Of a stretch of DNA of 64,000 nt, positions 11,280 through 22,000 are shown in pieces; the first letter of the stretch is position 1, and every line of letters begins with the position of its first letter. This stretch comes from Owenia fusiformis (taxonomy: Eukaryota > Annelida > Polychaeta > Sabellida > Oweniidae). Both the position numbers and the translations under genes were made by a program. Location of the stretch: assembly GCA_903813345.2 (NCBI GenBank), contig CAIIXF020000002.1, forward strand, positions 1,960,001 to 2,024,000, given 5' to 3'. The notes beneath the pieces were generated by a model. That model was not told the origin of the DNA, did not search any database, and was given only the letters and a program-made list of their open reading frames with translations.

Positions 11280-12840
11280 TGAGATCCATAGCATTATATA
11301 ATGGATAGATTGAGTAATAGCACGCATTTGAAAGAACTTGAACGTAAACGTGTAATATTACGCAAGAATTATTGCCGTCTACCTCTCAAATGGTTTAAAT
11401 GGGAGCCATATTACAATTATTTCCTCATACCTCCATACTCATCGGGAAAATAAAGGCGAATGCGGTGAAACTAGTCTGTTGGTGACTCTGATTTTACCCG
11501 TTTCACGTACACGTCCTTCAAAATAGCGCTGCCTTAACCTGCCTATTACACCTATTTAAAATCACACATCGACCACCAGCCAGTGTGAACTATGTTCTAT
11601 CTTGCTTGAGGATAAAACTAAATACTGCTACTGAATAATAGCGTCCAGCTGTTCGTCGTATATGGTTTAGGGAACATGGGGCAAAATGGCCCTCAAAATT
11701 AAATGTTAAGTGGTTCCGCACAGGGTATTTTTTTATCTGTCAATCATCGCGCACTTTGATGTTCCATTTTATTATCAATGGGTTGTGGTATGCATTCTTC
11801 GAGTATTTTATACTTGTCTAAGACTATCATCTGGGATTTTTCAGTGGTCAAAATAATATTGAGAGTGGGGCATAGGGGCTCATGGGTCGGGAAAAACGAC
11901 CCACCGTCTATTACACGGGCTTTAAAACCAAGACAAATCAATTACAGGACTCGTCCACAAACATCTTATCTCAGACGTTCAAACATTAGACAGTTGAAGT
12001 ATGCATAACCCCTACCATAATTCTAGTCAGTTAATATGTGTCGGAAGGAAATGAGGTACAAACCAAATGTAAAAATCGTTATATTTCAAAATCAAAGGAT
12101 AAATATGCATACTCTATGTGAAATCTTTGTGTATAAACATCAAGTGCTTTGCTACATCTATAGGACTGTTCGTGAGCTGATGAAGTGGGATGGAGCTTTA
12201 GATAGTATAAGCTTGGCTGTCTCTGTCGTCAGGCTTGTGACTGACCTTTGGCTGGTTTAAGATCTTTGATGGTACCAACACTCCCATTCCAGGGACTGAA
12301 GCTTTGGGACATTTCATTTGGTGGTTGAAGAATGATGGAAGCTTCTTCGTTTTATTGGTGGGTCCATTTGTCACGTCTTCGTATCCAGAGCCACCTGGAG
12401 CACGATTCTGAAACTGCTCCAATTTCTCTCATTGCTCGTCTAAGTTAGCTAGAATGTACCCCAATGTCTTTGAACAATGAACGTAGAGACAAAGCTGGGA
12501 AGCCCCTGCACCCTATTCTACAATTCTCTATCGTTGCCGGTTTTTGAGATTTTCGTGGGAGGGGTAATTTGCAAAAAAGAGAGTGAAAAGTAAAATTGCC
12601 TCTTGCGTAGGGCGAGACGCTGCTAGGTTAGAAAGGGGTGATCGAGACGTTGGCGGAAATGTCAAGATCGAGCCATCTTTATATAGTTCAAAGGCTATTT
12701 TGATGGGCCAATTTGCCCAACATGGGCTGAATTCCCCATGTTCCTTTGTATATTATAACTGCGGTTATATGGGCTCAACTGAGACATTATGCAACTATCA
12801 ATATGAATATATCAATTTTATCATTGTGTTAAAAAATTTA
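11280..12840. other. Intergenic downstream of the P450 gene
   Basis: Contains overlapping short frames on both strands (11744-12008, 12036-12422, 12583-12852), none with recognisable motifs. Confidence 0.4.
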
Positions 12841-12844
12841 AAAT

Positions 12845-13023
12845 TCAGTTAGACTGAACAATAATATCGTATGGCGCGGGCATCCTTGTGAGTCCAGTAA
12901 CTGCCCCTACGTCACGACAATTGCCCTCGCTGGCGTCCTTGAAAGAGAACTTCTGAAGAAGACGGGTGAAGAAGATAAAGAGCTCCATTCTTGCCAGTGA
13001 TTCACCTAAACACACACGTTTGC
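12845..13023 (-). CDS. P450 exon 7 (haem-binding cysteine and C terminus)
   Basis: Begins by completing Gly440, then [15 protein letters not shown]. Cys444 is the axial haem ligand. It ends ...[11 protein letters not shown] with TGA at 12845-12847. The acceptor is ...atttcag. Confidence 0.92.
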
Positions 13024-16000
13024 CTGAAATGGTAAGTTATAAAACATGTTAAATGTGAATGAAATTGTGAACAATTATGAATATTTTAGGGTGGTTATGT
13101 GTCAAGTCGTTATTCAACTGTTATTTGAGTTTGTTTTTAAGTGACCAAGTACAATACTTTAATACCGTATAGTATTCTTAAGAATAAAATTTAAGGTTCC
13201 CCTATTTCCCATGAAATAGCCGCTCGTAAAATGACTATTTTGTTATTGTCAAAAGCTATAACTGACTCAGAGTTCATCGGCAATACATGGTACGCCTATA
13301 AAGAAGCAGATATTGTTCACATCCTTAAAGCCCTTTCAACTACTATTTTAGCAAAAACTTTCCATCAATTTTTCCATATAAATGGAAAAATAGATGGCAT
13401 CATGGGTATTGTTAGGGCTAAATAACATGGAAACTTGATACCAAGAGTCACAAAACTTACCTATTCCAAACGGGATGTTCATGTCCTTCTTAAAATATTT
13501 TTCGTCCTTGAGAAATCTACTTGGGTCAAAAGTGTCAGGGTTTGACCAATCTTTTGGGTTCATATTCGATGCATATAGATTAGGGATAACCATTGCGCCT
13601 ATAGAATAAAAGTTAAACGTTTGACGTTAGGTTCCCGTTATTAGGGAGGTTAAGATTAGCGTAAATTGCCCATTACCTATACCTATACGTAGTTTGTTAT
13701 TGCACTAACCGGTATTTTACCTAAGTTACAGGGTTTGCGATACGTAATTACTTATAAATGGCCGAAGATAGGTAATTCGAAAACGTATGTTTTTATCCAA
13801 CAAATTATGTCATTTGTAGATCAAATATCATTCATTAAACTTTAAAATAGAGACAACAAACATTCATCATTCGATATGCATAGAAATTAAATGGTCGAAC
13901 ACAGCCATTGATGCGATAAACGATGCCATGAGATTATGCATAAAATTGTTTAATTTACATATTGTTCAGCAATTTTGCTTATACTGTAAATGTATGAAAT
14001 TAGTCATATTCTCGTGGTTTTAATTGTTTAATTTTACTATTTTGTCACTCTTATTGCCGGATCATGCTAGAAATTCAACAGTTCGCCTTAGGTCACTACC
14101 CAATTAACAACACCCCCCTCCCCCATTAAAGTAGCTACACCACGCCCTCTGAACTGCATAACCATTCTTGGTGGTGACATATTCTGGCAAATACCATACA
14201 GGCCACCGTACGGTATACTTAGGATGTCATTTTTATCATAAATTGTTGCATACGATTTCGTAGCCTTTTACGTTAATCTTAAACTCATTTTACAAAGCGA
14301 ATTACCTATACGTATCCGTAACAAACATACGGATAGGGATAGGTATACGTATTTTTATACGCTAATCTTAACCTCCCTATTGCCAATTATAAAGATTTTG
14401 TTTTTATGTTTTGTATAGCACCCATTCTTCCATTCACCAGTATAAGCAGAACTCAATGATTTTGTAATGATATCAAGGACAAAGAACAAATGCATGAATA
14501 AAATCCACGATATATAACCTTATTTATGCTTCACTTAATATACACACCGCTTGGATGAGGCATAATGGTAAACTGCAAGATAAATATATTCGAACTAAAT
14601 ATGGCTAAAATGATCACCTTTTGGAAGATGATATCCTCTGAGTTGAGTATCCTCTAATAAAGTGTGTGGAACAGACAACGGAGCGACATTACCCAAACGC
14701 TGTACCTCAGCAATAGTTGCCTCTGTATACGGGAGAATGCTCTTATGTTTCATGCACGGCATTTGATCAGCGCCAATATTTTCCAAGATTTCTTCACGAA
14801 CCTGTAATAAAATAAGTGTATTTTAATTCAAATAATTTAATTATCGTCTGGGTTCAACTGATTACGTTATAAATCCGAGCAAAACAGACTGGCAATGTTT
14901 GTCATAGCCTGATGTATTTGTGTCCATCGACGGCTGTTGCCGTATCAAAATGACAGACAATAATATACTATTTTGATTTTATGTTCAAAATATCTTCTCT
15001 GTTGAGTCTACGTGCTAGCCCCGTCGTTTAAAAACGTCCCTCATTGTGTGTGTAAATGCCAGAACCATAAGAAAGCTGTCTACAATTACGGTATAGCTAC
15101 TTAAACAACATGATGATATGGCTGATTCTTGATAACCACTCAAAACTCAGAAATTGCACCTATGCTGATGGTAGTAATTTTAAACGTGTTAATCGCATAC
15201 ATAATGTTACATAAGCATCTAAACAGAATTAAACTGGATACACTTTTTAGTTTAAAAGATATTCGATGTTATTCGTGGGCCGAGACCCAATCTATTGACG
15301 TCTTCACTATTTGTTAACTCGAAGTATTACCCTAGTTTGTATATCGGGGTATTGAATCATATACAGCACTGCCCAGCGCAAGGTGGTTGTTGTCGTCTCA
15401 GTCCCTGCCAAAAACAATTCCGTTGTAGCTGCCATAAGAACATTTTCTGAAACATATTCCCTCAAATTTAGAATCTACACAAAAAAAATTTTGCTACGTA
15501 AAGGCAAACATGAGACATATATTTCGAGAATATACATGCGAAACTCCATCCTCTAGGTATCTAAATATGTCGATAAGAAGTGCTACTACAGTATATTACA
15601 TTGCTTCAAAGCCAAGCAGTTAAACCTGAAATATAAGAAATATAAATAATATTGTGCAATGATATATAGAAAAATATATCCATATTGCACACGAATGACA
15701 TTTGTATATGTTGGATTGCTTGTACATTGGCTCATAAAGTCTGTAACCTCTTATATTTTGATGCTTCGTCCCTACCATGTTAATTCTCAAAAAATAACAT
15801 GGCAGAGAGACCTCAAATTACAAGAGGGCACAGGCTTATCGCACTAAACACTAAATAATCTGAAATATACAAATGTCATTCGTGTGCAATATGAATATAT
15901 TTTTCTATATATTATGGCACAATGGTCTATAGACTTTTTATATTTTAGGTTCAACTGCCTGCCTTTGAAGCAGTGTAACAGACTGTAACATGTACTGTTA

Positions 16001-19000
16001 TCAAGTAATATGAATAATTATTGTTTCCAAATAATGCAGATGCGAGTAGGTAGTTACCAGTTTCACCACCAGGTGGCTCGTTCGGGTCAGATAGCATGGC
16101 GGATATAGCAGAAAGTTCCCTTTAACTTCAATTACATCTGTTTTAGTGGTTCAATTTTCATATAACCCTTATGTATCTAATCGTTATGCAAATCAAAATA
16201 TGTCCAGTGAATGAAAATGTTATCTGACCGATACGAGAAGAGATTTTACTTTTTGTGATTTTGTAACATGGGCCCTATGGAGAATCAACCCGAACTAGAA
16301 GTCACATTTTCAAAAATAATTAAATTTTCAAACTTGATAAACAATTTTCGAAACAATATTTCTAGATGTACTTTTACATGTAGATTTCAAATATAACATC
16401 GTTTTGAGTGAATTTTTGATATATAATGGCGTAAATTAAGTTTTTTTTCTACTCGCATCTAGTCTATTGTACCTGTGTCATCATCTGGAGCGCGTTTTCT
16501 ACTTTGTGAAATGTATTGATAAACAAAATCATCTTCCTCAATCGCGTTGTCATTTGCCGCATTGAGATGTCTTTTAACATGTCCCCCTGCAAAATCTTGA
16601 GTTACCTGTAATAGAAAACATACATTGGAGTCACATTGGGTTACCATAGTTATTATCATAAAATTGAAACGTCTGCTATTTGATTAGTGGAGATGAGCCC
16701 TGTAGTACTGAAATAGCGATAACTTATTTCAACCGCTTATTAGGGCAACAGAGAATATACTTGATAATATAAATACGATGTCTATTTTTGCAAGTCGTAA
16801 CTATTTTCTAAAAAATAAGTAAATTTACTACTACAGTGATACTTGGATTGATATGTACAGGGTGGTCCAAAAAAATGGGACACTCGTATTTCAAAAATAA
16901 ATATTGATTTTCTTGATGAAAACATGTCATATTATATACCAGTGGATAGGGAATTTACTTATCTTTAATTTGGTATATCATAAGTTCAAATTTATTATAA
17001 TTTCTGTCAACCAGCGTCCGTTATATAAATGACGTCATTTTAGTTTCAAAACGGGTTTTCCAAAACTTGCAAAAAACAAGTTTTTTGTCAACTTTATTTA
17101 CACAAACAGACGTTCGATATGTCCACCCTTTTGATCAATTATAGCCCTCAATTTTGGCCTAAACTGGTCAAAAACATCATTGATATTCTGTTGAGACAAT
17201 GAATTCCACTTCTCAACAAGTCTATCTTTAATAAGGGACAGAGTAGATGTAAGGGGTTCATGGTAAACCAATTCTGTAGGGTCCCCAATATGTGGAAGTC
17301 GCAGACGTTGACATCGCATTATCCAATTATGTTGTTTTTAGACCATCCTGATATGAGCTCATTCTCGAATCATTACATTTTCCAACAAGATGGGCCTCCA
17401 AGCATTAGATCTCACAAGAGTGTCAAATGTTTAAAGGAAAATGTTCCTAGATTCATCCCCCCAATCGGTGCCTCCCTCAGACCCGATCACACGATCACCA
17501 AACGTCTGCGACTACCACGTATGGGGAGAACTAACAGAACTCGTGTACCATGAATCCTTTACATCTATTCAGTCTCATGAGGACAGAATTGAATTAATGA
17601 GAAGTGAAATTATTTGTCTTAACAGCATATCAATGATGCTATTGGCCAGTTTAGGCCAAAATTGAGGGGTACAATTGATCAAAATGGTGGACATATTGAA
17701 CGTCTTTTTATGTAAATAAAGTTGACCATAAAACTTGTTTTTGCAAGTTTTGGAAACCCCGTTTTGAAATGAAAATGACGTCATTTATATTATGGACGCT
17801 GGTTGACAGACATTATAATTAATTTGAACTTATGTTATACCAAATTAAAGATCAGTAAATTCCCTATCCACTGGTATATAATATGACATGTTTTCATCAA
17901 GAAAATCAATATTTATTTTTGAAATACGAGTGTCCCATTTTTTCGGACCACCCTGTATATATTGATGAAATTTACTTGACCTTAAATGATGATTTTACAG
18001 CTTCCTTCACATTAAACAAATCCCCGGGAATCCATTGTAAAAATGGAAAGTTCAGTGTAATTGAATCAGCTCCACCCCGTGCAAGAATGTTATTACACTC
18101 TGCCAGGAACTTCTGGAACATCACATCGCTGTATTCGTGCCTTTGTCCAAATACGATAGATGAGATTACATTAGAGACAGCGTTATTGATATTTGGGCCT
18201 ATATCAAACGATTTTCCCAGCGACTGATGGATGGCTGCTTCTAAATGAATCATCTCCTCTTGGATCTTCTCTTCAACTAATGGCTTACCCATTCCAAGAT
18301 CTCTGAAGGTGGATAAGGCCAGCCGCCGACGTTGCTTCCATTTCTCGCCTTGGCTACTGACGATACCTTGAAAAACATTATTTTATAACGGTTGTACATA
18401 TGGTGGTTTGAATCAAAAATGTGGGTTAAACCATCGAAACGGATTATAATGGTTTCTAGACAACTCATCCCAAGACAAGTCATCCCTAAGATAACTCATC
18501 CCAAGACAAGTCATCCCCAAGACAACTCATCCCAAGACATCTCATCCCAAGACATCTCATCCCAAGACAACTCATTCCAAGACATCTCATCCCAAGACAT
18601 CTCATCCCAAGACAACTCATCCCACTTGTATAATTGATAAATTATTTTGTCCTCTATATTATATATATCCCTTTTTCATTTTTATGATTACAAAGTGAAT
18701 TTTGATTACACACTCAAATTTTAATACTGATTTTTAGCATTTTGAAATGGCACTTGAAAGTTATGTTTTACTTGTAAGTACTGCCGCTACTTTGATGAAT
18801 TCTGGGTTATTCTAAATATATTTGAGAATATAGGATTGAACATAAAAGTCATAGACATTATTTCCAAAATTAATCATCATAAATCTGAAAGTTTGAAATT
18901 GGCAATCTTATTTAGGATTAAGCCAAAATATTTTAACAACAAATACTGAATTAATCTGAGAGAATTATTCTGATAGCACCTTGGATAATACATTCTAACT

Positions 19001-22000
19001 GACGAGTTAATCCTACACCTTTGATGATCTTTGATTTAATATCAAAGTATATATTAAATTTGAACATGTTTATCTTTATCCCAATCAGTCAACAAAAATT
19101 AACTAAAAATAGGCTAACTAACTACAAAATACAAAAATATTAAGTAAATATTGTCAGTTTTAAAATACAGCATGAAAAATGTATTAATAAAAAACAAAGA
19201 TATTCCACGACCATTGTGCTAACTGCTAAAATCTCTAAATATTTTTCATTCTTTCAAAATGAAAATTAATTGTATAAAAGTATGTTTTATTTCAAGTTGA
19301 GAAGAGTTGTCTTGGGGATGAGTTGTCTTGGGATGAGATGTCTTGGGATGAGATGTCTTGGGATGAGTTGTCTTGGGATGAGATGTCTTGGGATGAGATG
19401 TCTTGGGATGAGTTGTCTTGGGATGAGATGTCTTAGGGATGACTTGCCTTAGGGATGACTTGTCTTGGGATGAGTTGTCTTAGGAATGAGTTGTCCTGTT
19501 ACCATTATAATCCTTGACAGAATGTCACGTTTAAATTGTATCGCATACACAAATATCACTTGGGGAGAAATTGTGGGTAGAATTGCTAAAATTGCAAAAA
19601 ACGTCATCATCAAAATGCGGGAAAACATGTTACAAACGCCGACGACGAAAGCCGACATCGGCGACACCGAACGCAGGTAAAAAAACTAAGCTAAGACGAT
19701 ATGTTACCGCTTTTTGAATGTTACAAGAAAACATATAGAGGTACAAAGATTGGAATGTTTATAGAGACTTTTCTGCCTGAAATCGTTTAAATTTAATTTA
19801 ATTTTTTGCGCTCATCCATTACGGTTATATATCATGTTATTATAAAAGATGTACAGGTAGTTGGACGATCTCGTTTGAAAAAAATTAAATTCATGTACTT
19901 TAAAAACTAGTTTACCCGTTCGTGTTATGAACAATGCGTTACCTGGGTTTTATCTAAAAAATGTTTCAAGTTAAATAAATATGAATGAATAAAGTAAAAT
20001 TAGTTATTGAGAAAAGGCAGTGTAGCATATGTGATTTACAGGTTCATATTTTTAGCTTGGTATACCCGTTGAGAAATATTCTTAAAGTGTTGAAGACTTC
20101 AAAATAGAAAAATCGTTAATTGATGGTTTAAACCATGATATAAATGCAATCGTTATGATATGAATATCATAATGTACAAAGCGAGCTGACTTTCCTACAG
20201 TTTAAACCCCACTAAAGTAGTAACAAAATAAAATGAGCTGCACATAGTCTATTTTAAAGAATGTACGAATGTTTCAAAAACAAAGTACATCTTTCTGTTG
20301 AAAATGTGTGACCTCGCAATTTGCACCGCATGGCTAATTGTTCTTTTCGTAATTTCCGGAAATATAACTTATTTGATATTACATAATCCACTTGCTCCGC
20401 GGTCACACAAAATACAACCACCGTACCAGGCAATGGCAGGCATGTTACATACGGTGCACTGGAGCTGAACTAACTCACACAAAATACAACCACCGTACCA
20501 GGCAATGGTAGGCATGTTACATACGGTGCACTGGAGCTGAACTAACTCACACAAAATACAACCACCGTACCAGGCAATAGTAGGCATGTTACATACAGTG
20601 CATTGGAGCTGAACTATTAATACAACCACTGTACCAGGCAATGGCAGGCATGTTACATACGGTGCACTGGAGCTGAACTAACTCACACAAAATACAACCA
20701 CCGTACCAGGCAATGGTAGGCATGTTACATACGGTGCACTGGAGCTGAACTAACTCACACAAAATACAACCACCGTACCAGGCAATGGTAGGCATGTTAC
20801 ATACAGTGCACTGGAGCTGAACTTATTCACACAAAATACAACCACCGTACCAGGCAATGGTAGGCATGTTACATACGGTGCACTGGAGCTGAACTAACTC
20901 ACACAAAATACAACCACCGTACCAGGCAATGGTAGGCATGTTACATACAGTGCACTGGAGCTGAACTCATTCACACAAAATACAACCACCGTACCAGGCA
21001 ATGGTAGGCATGTTACATACGGTGCACTGGAGCTGAACTAACTCACACAAAATACGAGGGGTGATCCAAAAGTCTTGGACGCCCCGCTCTAACTTTGCTA
21101 TTTTCTAATATAATTGCACGATAATTGCACGATAATAAAGATCAACATCTTAACAACTTTGTGTATAAGTTTCAACAGAAAATAATATATTTTAGCTTTT
21201 TGGTAAAGATTTTTTAACACTGGGTCCCTGCCACCCGGAACGGTATTTAAATATAGCAAATCACGTCACAACTGTTATAATATGGCAAATACTTTAGGTG
21301 CGGGTGCACAACCTAACACCAGTCATGATATGAGAGAATTTTCGATTTTCAATCTGAGTGTCAACTGCCATCATCATCTTCACATATTAAGATCCACTTT
21401 TCAACATTTTTTCCACGAATTTGAACCCATCTTTCATACCGCTTTAATTTACCAATGAATGGAAGACATTTATGAAACCGCCATTCCTTATGTGATACAA
21501 ATGCTGCTGGAGTGCCACTCTAAACCTCATCTAATGAGTAAAAAAACATTTTCTTTCAACCCTTCTTTCAACTTCGAGAAAAGGAAAAAAATCACACGGA
21601 GCCATATCTAGACTGTATTGTGCATATGGTAGCTGCTAAAGGTCAATAATAGTGAAAATATATTGTAGTATTCTTTGTTCCACTTTGATTTCTTTCATGA
21701 TCTGCATTTCAGTAGCCATTTTGGAGCAAAAATGATACCAGAATGAGGGTTGCTTGTCTGATGTCACTTTCTTAGAACTTGACATATATGATCATTGTCA
21801 TATGTGACATTATAATGAAAACACAATTAATTGGTTGCCTAGTAAGAAAGGAAGTAAACTAACATGGTTTAACATTCACAATTCAAAGAAAGACAGTGGT
21901 CAAGACTTGCGAAACAAGTCAAATGTCGGCAACATTTAAGGCTGAAAGTTGTCATGTGTGAATACCGTTCCGGGTGGCAGGGTCCCCATCTTAAAAACTG

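Larger units (their letters stand above)
16858..17955. mobile_element. Tc1/mariner foldback derivative filling P450 intron 2
   Basis: Ends CAGGGTGGTCC(A/G)AAAAAATG are inverted and flanked by TA (16856-16857, 17956-17957). The right arm on + carries the tail of a Tc1/mariner-type transposase: [15 protein letters not shown] at about 17380, the [15 protein letters not shown] region in a shifted frame, and a C terminus ending ...[10 protein letters not shown]-like at about 17712. The left arm carries an inverted copy of roughly the last 70 residues (minus strand, 17098-17319). The transposase is thus partly duplicated in opposite orientation, frameshifted and dead. Confidence 0.8.

Noticed and set aside
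15447-15474. Longer version of P450 exon 4 beginning ILNLREYV
   Set aside because: It breaks phase with exon 3; the acceptor at 15446 keeps the frame and gives the expected ENVLM start.
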